Shown piece after piece: positions 14,783 to 21,621 of a stretch of 23,806 nt of DNA; the first letter of the stretch is position 1, and every line of letters begins with the position of its first letter. The position numbers were made by a program, and so were the translations under genes. The DNA is taken from the NCBI GenBank assembly GCA_902489745.1, contig CABUBB010000026.1:1-23806 (forward strand). The letters are read 5' to 3'. The DNA is from Metaruminococcus_A sp003150405 (GTDB lineage Bacteria > Bacillota > Clostridia > Oscillospirales > Ruminococcaceae). The notes beneath the pieces were generated by a model. That model was not told where the DNA came from and did no database searches. It saw only the letters and a list, made by a program, of their open reading frames with translations.

Positions 14783-15693
14783 CGTGTTTTCTTCTTTCGA
14801 TGGTTGTTGGTGGGAACCCAGTCCGGTACACGCCCATGAGGTTTTGCAGGTTTTGTCTGTTCGAAAACGGTTCGTTGACTCGAAGGGGCTTTGTCGAAAT
14901 GCGGCTGCGAGGTGATGCGGGCCTTCTGTGAATGTGCATTCCCTCTTGAAAGACTTTCTCGATGATTGCCGTGTTTAGAGGATTTTAAGGCGCCGTCCGC
15001 CCGCGCAGGAAAATGCTCTGGTAAACGCTTCTTCTTGCCGGAATCCCCTGGTTGGTTCACGGCGGCCACTTGGCGGACACGCTCTTTTGGGGAATCGCCC
15101 TTTCTATTTTCGTTTTTGTGTCCTTTGGGCAATGGCTTTTTGCGTACCGAAAAGCCGAAGGTTCCGAGCTTTTCGCCCAGTGCAAAATACTCGCCGTGAG
15201 CATAAGCAGCAAGACCGCACCGTTCCAGATGCAGCTTGCCCGCTTGGTCGATAAGGGCCGGATCCACCTGCACCGCAACAATGTCCGCAAGAAACATCTC
15301 ATGAGAACCGAGCGGAATGGTCTGCATCACTCGGCATTCAAGCGAGAGCGGGCTTTCCGCGAGCATAGGGCACCCAGTTTCCGGAGCAGGCAAAGCGGTC
15401 AGCCCGGTTTCTTGGAATTTATCAAAATCGCGTCCGGAACGCACACCGCAGAAATCAGCGGCGCGTACCAGATCTACCGTGGTGAGATTGATAACAAAAA
15501 CGCCGGAATCCTTGATGAGCCCATAGGAATACCGCTCTGGGCGCAGGGAAATATAGGTTTTAGGCGGTATAGTATTGGTAATGCCGGTCCAGCCAACAGT
15601 AAGTAGGTTGGGGTGCTCCATACTGCCGCAGCTAACCAGTACGGGCGGCACCGGAGCAAGCAGCGCGCCGCCTTTCCAGCTTATCTTTTCCAA
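14779..15693 (-). CDS. Flavin reductase-like protein with a long basic tail
   Basis: Residues 1 to about 184 form a flavin reductase-like (DIM6/NTAB) FMN-binding split barrel, with APVPPVLVSCG at the start and SYGLIKDSGVFVINL and LECRVMQTIPLGSHEMFLADIV in the core; such proteins bind FMN and act as reductases or oxygenase partners. Residues 185-304 are an added tail of 120 residues rich in Lys, Arg, His, Pro, Ser, Asn and Gln, and probably disordered. Family members usually end where the tail begins. The start is a TTG at 15693, supported by GGAG nine bases upstream; no nearby ATG fits. It lies 14 bp after the antiporter gene and overlaps rlmA by four bases. Confidence 0.82.
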   Translation of the reverse strand: MEKISWKGGALLAPVPPVLVSCGSMEHPNLLTVGWTGITNTIPPKTYISLRPERYSYGLIKDSGVFVINLTTVDLVRAADFCGVRSGRDFDKFQETGLTALPAPETGCPMLAESPLSLECRVMQTIPLGSHEMFLADIVAVQVDPALIDQAGKLHLERCGLAAYAHGEYFALGEKLGTFGFSVRKKPLPKGHKNENRKGDSPKERVRQVAAVNQPGDSGKKKRLPEHFPARADGALKSSKHGNHRESLSRGNAHSQKARITSQPHFDKAPSSQRTVFEQTKPAKPHGRVPDWVPTNNHRKKKTR

Positions 15694-15707
15694 AATGGAA
15701 CGCTCCT

Positions 15708-17186
15708 TTACTGCTCTTTTGTTTTTGCCGCAAGAGTCTTTTCACGGCGGCGTTGCTCCAACCGCTCTTCAATATCATTGCCGCTTAGAACAAGGATGTC
15801 ACCTGGCAGAATCATGGTGTTGCCTTTGGGGATCAACACCTCGTTCTGGCGTTTGATCATGACAACCAAAATCTCCTCCGGAATATCGGCGTCCATTAGT
15901 GTCTGATTTGCCCAGGCGCTTTTTTCATGTACTGCATATTCAAGAAGCTTGGTGTTTAGCTCCTCTTCATAGTCGGTAAAGGTTTTGAGAACGGGGGTGG
16001 AACTGTCTACAAGACCGAGTCTGCGTGCAATAAGCGGAATAAGGGTGCCTTGCACCGCAACCGAAAAGAGAGCGACAAAAAAGACGATATGAAAAATGTC
16101 GTTTTTTATAGAGACGTCGTAGGTCACTGCAAAAATGGCAAATACAATGGACGCCGCGCCGCGCAGACCAACCCAGGAAACAAGGAGCTGGCTTTTAAAA
16201 GGGATTTTGAACCAGCTTAAAATGCTGAAGGTTGCAGCAGGCCGCGCTACAAAAATCAGGAACAGCGACACTGCAATGCCGAACACCGCAACCGACGGCA
16301 GATGGGACGGAAATGCGAGCAGACCAAGGGTGAAGAACAGCATGATCTGCATCAGCCAAGAAATACCATCGAAAAAATGCACCAGGCTGCGTTTGTGCAG
16401 AATTTTGCTGTTGCCAAGGATAATACCACAGATATAGACGCTCAAGTAGCCATTCCCGCCAAAAAACTCGGCCAGCGCGTAAGAGAGCACAGCAATCGCG
16501 GTGACAAAGATGGGGTAGAGGCCAACAATTTCAAATTCAAACCGGCGCAGAATAAAGACCGAAAGCTTTGCGAGTACAAAGCCGATAAAGAGGCCGAACC
16601 CAACCTGTGCCAGCAGCATGGTGACAATGCTCCATGGGTCGGTCCCAAGCGGAGACATAAGGGCGAGAACCACTATAGTGAGCATGTAGGCAATGGGGTC
16701 GTTGCTTCCGCTTTCTATTTCCAATAGTGATGCAAGCCCCCCTTTGAGATTGAGCTTGCGGGAACGCAGAATCGAAAAGACCGATGCGGCGTCGGTGGAA
16801 CCAATGACCGAACCAATGAGCAGCCCCTCCAGCCAGGTAGTGCCAAGCACATAGTGACAGAATACCCCGGTCAGTCCTGCGGTAATGATAACTCCAAGAG
16901 TGGACATGAGAATGGATGGCAAGGCAACCGGCTTTGCCGCTTTCCAACTGGTACCGAAACCGCCATAAAACATAATAAAGATAAGACCGACCGAACAGAT
17001 CTGCTTGGCGGTTTCAAAACTGTCAAATTGAATGCCGATAATGCCATCCGAACCACAAAGCATGCCGAGCACCAGGAAGATAAGCAGGGCAGGCACGCCA
17101 AAACGGTACAAAAATTTACTGGATGCAACGCAGACCAGCAAGACGACGGCGCCTGCGATCATGGCGCCGATGGTGAGTTCTGCCAT
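15708..17186 (-). CDS. K+/H+ antiporter, CPA1 type with RCK_C domain
   Basis: A 492-residue integral membrane protein of the CPA1/NhaP2 (CvrA) group, expected to exchange K+ (or Na+) for H+ across the cytoplasmic membrane. Roughly the first 390 residues form about a dozen hydrophobic segments. The characteristic acidic transport motif lies in GSTDAASVFSIL and ESGSNDPIAY. After about residue 400 comes a cytoplasmic TrkA-C/RCK_C domain ending in PGDILVLSGNDIEERLEQRR, which could sense ions or nucleotides. The ATG at 17186 has AAAGGAGG upstream. It is the first gene of an operon with the flavin reductase and rlmA. Cation specificity is not certain. Confidence 0.88.
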   Translation of the reverse strand: MAELTIGAMIAGAVVLLVCVASSKFLYRFGVPALLIFLVLGMLCGSDGIIGIQFDSFETAKQICSVGLIFIMFYGGFGTSWKAAKPVALPSILMSTLGVIITAGLTGVFCHYVLGTTWLEGLLIGSVIGSTDAASVFSILRSRKLNLKGGLASLLEIESGSNDPIAYMLTIVVLALMSPLGTDPWSIVTMLLAQVGFGLFIGFVLAKLSVFILRRFEFEIVGLYPIFVTAIAVLSYALAEFFGGNGYLSVYICGIILGNSKILHKRSLVHFFDGISWLMQIMLFFTLGLLAFPSHLPSVAVFGIAVSLFLIFVARPAATFSILSWFKIPFKSQLLVSWVGLRGAASIVFAIFAVTYDVSIKNDIFHIVFFVALFSVAVQGTLIPLIARRLGLVDSSTPVLKTFTDYEEELNTKLLEYAVHEKSAWANQTLMDADIPEEILVVMIKRQNEVLIPKGNTMILPGDILVLSGNDIEERLEQRRREKTLAAKTKEQ

Positions 17187-17296
17187 TGGGGGTAATTCCT
17201 CCTTTGTTATGCGGTGTTGCCCATACAGTCACGACCTTGTGTTTGTATTTTGACGGGATAACCAACCGGGACTATCCCCCGGCCAAAAGTGCGCGC

Positions 17297-17369
17297 GCCG
17301 GATGGCTGTAATACAGGAGATGAAGCCCGGCAATATATCATGACATATTGCCGGGCTTCCCCATCCGGC
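17297..17369. repeat. Nested inverted repeats between mutY and the antiporter
   Basis: Outer arms GCCGGATGG (17297-17305) and CCATCCGGC (17361-17369) enclose a near-perfect inner hairpin AGCCCGGCAATAT/ATATTGCCGGGCTT (about 17324-17357). There is no good T-tract on either strand, so it is not a classical terminator. It lies just past the mutY stop on the minus strand and upstream of the antiporter gene. Confidence 0.6.
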
Positions 17370-17380
17370 ACGGGAAAAGC

Positions 17381-18400
17381 CTATAAAAGCTGTTCCAACA
17401 GCTTACGGTAAGCCTTGAAAGCGGAAGGCAGAGTATAGAGCGAGTCCAGCTCAGAACGGGCTGCCCATATCAATTCGGGCGTTTTGAGCTGGGCCTCCAA
17501 CGTGACAAGATAACCCTGCATCCGCCACTCAATGTGGCTGAAAATATGCTTTGCCGGTTTGCATTTGCTGATTTTCGCTGAAATCCCATGCTGTTTAAAC
17601 CACGCGCTCACCATTTCCGCTTCTATATGGCCGGAGTGCATAGGAAGTTCCCACAACCCAGCAAGCAGACCGGATTCCGGGCGTTTGTGCAGTGCTGCAC
17701 GTCCATTTGCCAGTAGTAGAAAAACAGTGTATTCCTCAATGCGGCGTGCTTTTTTAGGAGCTTTGACTGGGAACTCATTTGTCCTGTTGTCAAGAAACGC
17801 ACGGCACACTTTGCTGAGCGGACAAACACTGCATTGGGGCACGCCGTTGGGCAGGCAGACCAATGCGCCAGTTTCCATGAGTGACTGGGTAAAGTCCCCA
17901 ACTCGCTCGGCAGGCAATATGGCGGTGAGTTCAGTTTCCCAGGCCTGTTTAACGGCGGATTCAGCAATGTCGGCCGCGCAGCCTGTCACACGGGAAACCA
18001 CCCGCAGGACGTTGCCATCTACCGCCGGGTAAGGCAAGCCAAATGCGATTGAAGCAATGGCGCCAGCCGTGTAGCTCCCAATACCGGGAAGCGAGAGCAG
18101 CGCGTCATAATCAGCGGGAAGTGCGCCGCCATATTGTTCACAAACAATCTGGGCTGCCTTTTTAAGGTTGCGCGCCCGGCTGTAGTAACCAAGGCCCTCC
18201 CAGAGCTTCATGAGCTCATCGTCCGGTACTGCGGCCAAATCCGAAATGGTGGGAAGCGCTCCCATAAACCGTAGAAAATAACCGGTGGCGGCTTCTACCC
18301 GGGTCTGTTGGAGCATAATTTCCGAAACCCAAGTCCAATAAGGATCGTGATGTTCACGCCATGGCATGGAACGAGCGTTTGCGTCGTACCAAGGGAGCAA
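17381..18400 (-). CDS. mutY: A/G-specific adenine glycosylase MutY
   Basis: Removes adenine mispaired with 8-oxoguanine or guanine. The 339 residues from the TTG at 18400 show catalytic Glu27 (SEIMLQQT), the helix-hairpin-helix LPGIGSYTAGAI (104-115), catalytic Asp128 (VDGNVLR) and the [4Fe-4S] cysteines Cys182, Cys190, Cys193 and Cys199 (spacing 7-2-5, one residue longer in the first gap than in E. coli). A C-terminal MutT-like domain contains GLWELP. The frame stays open upstream to 18463 and the extra residues (KLPLTAENRRTLARLPELL) look like a MutY N-terminus. The true start may be a CTG at 18457, nine bases after AAAGGA, since no ATG is in frame. Confidence 0.9.
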   Translation of the reverse strand: MLPWYDANARSMPWREHHDPYWTWVSEIMLQQTRVEAATGYFLRFMGALPTISDLAAVPDDELMKLWEGLGYYSRARNLKKAAQIVCEQYGGALPADYDALLSLPGIGSYTAGAIASIAFGLPYPAVDGNVLRVVSRVTGCAADIAESAVKQAWETELTAILPAERVGDFTQSLMETGALVCLPNGVPQCSVCPLSKVCRAFLDNRTNEFPVKAPKKARRIEEYTVFLLLANGRAALHKRPESGLLAGLWELPMHSGHIEAEMVSAWFKQHGISAKISKCKPAKHIFSHIEWRMQGYLVTLEAQLKTPELIWAARSELDSLYTLPSAFKAYRKLLEQLL

Positions 18401-18467
18401 TAATTCCGGCAGCCGTGCCAGTGTTCTGCGGTTTTCGGCGGTAAGTGGGAGCTTCAGGCTGATTCAT

Positions 18468-18701
18468 CCTTTCCAGGCAGTTGGCAAAGTAAAGATACTG
18501 TTAATATTGTAACATATTCCGGGGTGGTTGAAAAGGACAGATTTTGCCGAAAACGATTTTGAAGCTCCTCAAATTCCATTCGGTTTTCGCCTGTGAATGG
18601 ATGACAGCCTGTATGGGGGCGTGGAGGTAAGTGGGGAGCGGATCAATACGCAGACAGGGCGAACCTGGGCTGGATTGACCAAAACCGGTTCAATATCGCC
18701 T
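18468..18701. other. Divergent intergenic region
   Basis: The stretch between mutY and the CNNM gene promoter. It contains the mutY ribosome binding site at its left end. A 47-codon plus-strand frame from ATG at 18598 lacks a ribosome binding site and overlaps the promoter at 18702-18731, so it was not called. Nothing else is supported. Confidence 0.4.
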
Positions 18702-18731
18702 TTGACACGTACCGAAGCAATACGATATATT
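18702..18731 (+). promoter_or_regulatory. Promoter of the CNNM/CBS gene
   Basis: Perfect TTGACA (18702-18707), 18-bp spacer, TATATT (18726-18731). Start near 18738, about 57 nt before the ATG. Confidence 0.6.
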
Positions 18732-18794
18732 ATATACTGATGTGGACTAACCCTTGTGACAAACAAACCAAATAACAGAAAAAGGAGAACTGAA

Positions 18795-20153
18795 ATGGAC
18801 CCTGACGGCGGTAATATATGGTTTTATATTGTGTTATTGGTGGTGCTTATCCTGATAAATGCCTTCTTTGCCATGAGTGAAATTGCAGTCATTTCGCTCA
18901 ACGATGCAAAGATTAAGCGTATGGCGGAAGCCGGCAACAAAAAGGCGAAAGTCCTTGCCAATATGGTAGGTCAGCCTTCCCGTTTCTTGGCGACGATTCA
19001 GGTAGGTGTCACTCTTTCCGGTCTGCTCGCTTCAGCAGTGGCGGCAGATACCTTCGCAGAGTACATTGTGGCGGCATTTGAAGGCACTGGCATTAACCTG
19101 GGGCTGGTGCATGGCATCTCGCTTGTGGTTATCACCATTGTGCTGTCTTTTTTTACCCTCATTTTCGGCGAACTTGTTCCAAAGCGATTGGCAATGAACA
19201 GTGCCGAAAGCATTTCGTTTGCTATTGCGCGGCCGCTGCGTGTCATTTATCTGTTTGAGCGGCCGTTCGTCTCGCTGCTTTCGGTAACGACCAACGGTGT
19301 GCTGCGGCTATTCGGTGTCAGTCCGGAGCAAAAAAGCGAACAGGTAACCGAAGAAGAAATTCGTATGATGATTGATGTAGGCAACGAGAACGGTTCGATA
19401 GAACAGGCGGATCGGGAAATGATCAACAACATCTTTGAGTTTGATGACCGTACGGCGGAGGAGATTATGACCCACCGCACCGAAATGACGGTTCTGCCGC
19501 TTGACGCCTCGCTTGCAGACTGCATCCATACCGCTGTGGATACCGGTTATTCACGTATCCCGGTCTATGAAGAAGACCTTGACGATATTGTAGGCATTCT
19601 GTATATCAAGGATTTGCTTGATCTGGTTTTGGAAAATCCGGATGTTAACTTTAAATTGGCGGATCATATTCGCCCGGCTCTTTATGTGCCGGAGCGCGGC
19701 CATTGTGACGAGCTGTTCCGTGAACTTCAGCGTAAAAAGGTACAGATGGCGGTTGTAGTGGACGAGTACGGCGGAACCTCTGGCTTGGTAACCATGGAGG
19801 ATCTTTTGGAATCCATTGTGGGTAACATCCAGGACGAGTACGATGAAGAGGAGGACGAGTACGCCCAGATTTCAGATACCGTTTATGAATTGAACGGTTT
19901 GATGCAGATTGAAGATGTGGAAAAGATTTTTCACATCCATTTCCCGGAAGAAGGGGACTATGACACCCTGGGCGGGTACATCGTTGAGGAGCTGGGTTAT
20001 ATCCCGTCGGAGGGGGACACACCGTCGGTTACAGTAGGGGATGTCGTCTTTACGGTGGTTGCTGTTGAGGAGCGCCATATTGATTTGGTGCGTGCCGAGC
20101 GGGTGCAGCAGCGGGCAGCATCTGAGACTCCAGACGGTACAATGGAAATTTAA
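18795..20153 (+). CDS. CNNM/CBS/CorC-type membrane protein (hemolysin family)
   Basis: A 452-residue protein of the family annotated as hemolysin C/CorC, related to MpfA, YhdP and animal CNNM; members are tied to Mg2+ export or homeostasis rather than haemolysis. The N-terminal CNNM/DUF21 domain (about 1-190) has membrane segments starting with WFYIVLLVVLILINAFFAMSE and the conserved FGELVPKRLA. A pair of CBS domains follows (about 210-330; IMTHRTEMTVLP and VVVDEYGGTSGLVTMEDLLE). The C-terminal CorC_HlyC domain (about 350-435) ends the protein. An acidic run (DEYDEEEDEYAQ) joins the CBS and CorC parts. The ATG at 18795 has AAAGGAG upstream. A strong promoter and terminator make it a single-gene unit. 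Confidence 0.92.
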   Translation: MDPDGGNIWFYIVLLVVLILINAFFAMSEIAVISLNDAKIKRMAEAGNKKAKVLANMVGQPSRFLATIQVGVTLSGLLASAVAADTFAEYIVAAFEGTGINLGLVHGISLVVITIVLSFFTLIFGELVPKRLAMNSAESISFAIARPLRVIYLFERPFVSLLSVTTNGVLRLFGVSPEQKSEQVTEEEIRMMIDVGNENGSIEQADREMINNIFEFDDRTAEEIMTHRTEMTVLPLDASLADCIHTAVDTGYSRIPVYEEDLDDIVGILYIKDLLDLVLENPDVNFKLADHIRPALYVPERGHCDELFRELQRKKVQMAVVVDEYGGTSGLVTMEDLLESIVGNIQDEYDEEEDEYAQISDTVYELNGLMQIEDVEKIFHIHFPEEGDYDTLGGYIVEELGYIPSEGDTPSVTVGDVVFTVVAVEERHIDLVRAERVQQRAASETPDGTMEI

Positions 20154-20213
20154 GTTGTTTCTGTTTTATAAAAACTCCTGAAAGATACAGGAACCAATAT
20201 AGAATGCTTTTTT

Positions 20214-20246
20214 CGGCGGCGGACTTGATATTTCGCCGCTGTTTTT
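20214..20246 (+). terminator. Terminator of the CNNM/CBS gene
   Basis: 8-bp stem CGGCGGCG/CGCCGCTG (20214-20221/20234-20241, one G-T pair), 12-nt loop, then five T. Confidence 0.8.
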
Positions 20247-20287
20247 ATGCCTTAACGCAGAAAGCGTGCGCTTGTACTGAGTTTTTA

Positions 20288-20296
20288 TGTTATAAT
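20288..20296 (+). promoter_or_regulatory. Extended -10 promoter of the small cysteine protein gene
   Basis: TGTTATAAT gives a perfect TATAAT (20291-20296) with a TGn extension; the -35 region is poor. Start near 20303 would give a leader of about 134 nt before the ATG at 20437. A ribosome-binding-like AAGGAG at 20303-20308 leads only into a three-codon frame. Confidence 0.45.
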
Positions 20297-20436
20297 GACA
20301 AATAAGGAGAGGCTCTGTGACAAAATAGCAGATTTGGAAAATCTCGTGGAGAAAACTTAAACCATATTGCAAGAATGTTTTGGGCCGACATTGTTCCAAA
20401 CAAGTTTTCCGGTAAGCGAGTTTTAGGAGGCAAAGA

Positions 20437-20784
20437 ATGAAAAAATGGTATTCCGAAGAATATGAATGGGAAATTGAGGTCATTGGATTTCTTCGCGGTG
20501 ACCAAACTGAACGGTACTGTCGTAACGGAGAAGAAGTGGGAGACCGGTATACCTGTACCTACGGTTGTCCAGTTAATGCACAGGGGCAGGGAATCTGCTC
20601 CAAAGTAATGACAGTCATGTTTCCGATTATGGAAGCGGTCCGAAGCGGCGGAAATTTGGAAAATATCGGCGGCAGCAGCCAATATAGCAAAGACATTGTG
20701 TGCCCGGACGGCAATGTGATCTTTCGTATGACAGCAAAAAAACTTGGAAACGAGAACTTTTACCAGGGCAAATTTTTTGACTGA
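20437..20784 (+). CDS. Small cysteine-containing protein, TIGR04076-like
   Basis: A 115-residue soluble protein. It has Cys residues in YCRNGEE, YTCTYGCP, GICSK and IVCPDG. The pattern of a CP motif, a GxC motif in the middle and CPDG followed by VIFRM near the end resembles the TIGR04076 family, whose function is unknown; I recognise it only by pattern. The ATG follows AGGAGG by a good spacing. It stands alone between the CNNM terminator and its own strong terminator at 20833-20869, on the same strand as the cotJ operon but separately transcribed. Confidence 0.65.
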   Translation: MKKWYSEEYEWEIEVIGFLRGDQTERYCRNGEEVGDRYTCTYGCPVNAQGQGICSKVMTVMFPIMEAVRSGGNLENIGGSSQYSKDIVCPDGNVIFRMTAKKLGNENFYQGKFFD

Positions 20785-20832
20785 TGCTATTCTTTTTTAT
20801 CAAATGTTATCACAAAGGAAATAATAAATGGC

Positions 20833-20869
20833 AAAAGGCCCAGATGATTGTTCATCTGGGCCTTTTTTT
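20833..20869 (+). terminator. Strong intrinsic terminator
   Basis: 15-bp stem AAAAGGCCCAGATGA/TCATCTGGGCCTTTT (20833-20847/20852-20866) with a 4-nt loop and a continuing T-run. It separates the small cysteine protein gene from the cotJ operon. Confidence 0.92.
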
Positions 20870-20887
20870 CGCGCCGTTTCGGCAAAA

Positions 20888-20940
20888 GTAGGAACTTCCG
20901 GTCGTTTTATAGCATAAGATAAAACGAGGCTGAAGCCTAC
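20888..20940 (+). promoter_or_regulatory. Inverted-repeat element upstream of cotJA
   Basis: Outer arms GTAGG/CCTAC (20888-20892/20936-20940) enclose a perfect 8-bp hairpin CGTTTTAT/ATAAAACG (20903-20910/20919-20926). CATAAGAT at 20913-20920 loosely resembles a sigma-E -10 box, but no convincing -35 was found. The element ends 13 bases before the cotJA AGGAGG. It could be an operator or a 5' UTR structure. Confidence 0.4.
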
Positions 20941-20965
20941 CAACGATAAAAGAGGAGGAATCTTT

Positions 20966-21247
20966 TTGGATCGATTTATTCCATCGCCGTTTTCTGATCC
21001 GGCGGACAACGCCTTTATCCGCCTGTGCGGGCCAAACGGCGAGCGCTGCGGAAGCGGAAATGGCAGCACCGGAAATACTGGAGGTATAAGTGATGCTACC
21101 CCGCTGGGTGAACTGCCGCTTGCAATGGCTTATGTGCCGCGCCAAACTTGGAAAACAACCTATCCGGTAGAAGAAGCACTTGAACGCGGCACCATCTTCC
21201 CGGAACTTGACCTGCCGTTTACCGGAAGGAGAGGTGACACAGACTGA
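20966..21247 (+). CDS. cotJA: Spore coat-associated protein CotJA
   Basis: A 93-residue proline- and glycine-rich protein. The C-terminal part, PLAMAYVPRQTWKTTYPVEEALERGTIFPELDLPF, is characteristic of CotJA, a coat-associated protein made in the mother cell under sigma-E in Bacillus. An N-terminal Gly/Ser/Asn-rich stretch (about residues 25-42) is probably flexible. The start is a TTG at 20966, seven bases after AGGAGG; no ATG is available. The stop overlaps the cotJB start (TGATG), so translation is coupled. It shows the organism is a spore former and fixes the identity of the two genes that follow. Confidence 0.9.
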   Translation: MDRFIPSPFSDPADNAFIRLCGPNGERCGSGNGSTGNTGGISDATPLGELPLAMAYVPRQTWKTTYPVEEALERGTIFPELDLPFTGRRGDTD

Positions 21248-21501
21248 TGGAAAATGAACGTGAAAACCTGATGAAACGCCTTTCCGAAGCGAGCTTTGCC
21301 ATTGATGAGGTAAAGCTGTTTCTGGATAACAATCCTACCGATCAAAAGGCGCTCGACTATTATGAACGCTATAAAAAACTGCGCCACAGCCTTGTGGAAG
21401 AATATACCAACCGTTTTGGACCGCTGACGGCGGACAATGTCAACGTAACAAACGAGTGGACATGGGCAACAACCCCGTGGCCGTGGGAAATGGAGGATTA
21501 A
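21247..21501 (+). CDS. cotJB: Spore coat protein CotJB
   Basis: An 84-residue protein with the CotJB features LMKRLSEASFAIDEVKLFLD, then TDQKALDYYERY and a Trp-rich end (NEWTWATTPWPWEMED). CotJB is a small partner encoded between CotJA and the catalase-like CotJC in the inner coat. The ATG at 21247 overlaps the cotJA stop and GGAGAGG lies about 12 bases upstream inside cotJA. The intact gene is followed after 3 bp by the truncated cotJC. Confidence 0.92.
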   Translation: MENERENLMKRLSEASFAIDEVKLFLDNNPTDQKALDYYERYKKLRHSLVEEYTNRFGPLTADNVNVTNEWTWATTPWPWEMED

Positions 21502-21504
21502 TCA

Positions 21505-21600
21505 ATGTGGAATTATGAAAAACGCTTGCAGTTCCCGGTGAAAATCTCCAAACCAAATCCAACGGCTGCAAAAATTATCATCACACAGTTTGGTGGGCCA
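21505..21600 (+). pseudogene. cotJC: CotJC 5' fragment, interrupted by an integrated element
   Basis: CotJC is a manganese-catalase-like coat protein, usually near 190 residues. Only the first 32 residues match: MWNYEKRLQFPVKISKPNP and then AAKIIITQFGGP. After Pro32 family members continue with DGEL and the first metal-ligand helix, whereas here the frame reads YHKKIYHLRII and runs 45 unrelated codons to a stop at 21736-21738. Start and GGAGG ribosome binding site are intact, so the break is not simple decay. About 20 bp past the break is the 3' end of a large serine recombinase on the opposite strand. The fragment is best read as the left part of a gene split by site-specific insertion, possibly rejoined on excision. 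No metal ligands of the catalase are in the fragment. Confidence 0.85.
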
Positions 21601-21605
21601 TACCA
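21591..21605. other. Candidate attachment site at the cotJC junction
   Basis: The 15-bp imperfect palindrome TGGTGGGCCATACCA spans the point where the cotJC reading stops matching its family. TGGT and ACCA are the outer arms. Large serine recombinases exchange strands at a 2-bp core between inverted half-sites of about 20 bp, so the true attachment site would extend some 20 bp either way. The exact crossover cannot be fixed without the other junction. Confidence 0.45.
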
Positions 21606-21621
21606 TAAAAAGATATACCAC

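Noticed and set aside
18598..18741. 47-codon plus-strand frame in the mutY-CNNM gap
   Set aside because: No ribosome binding site and it overlaps the CNNM promoter.
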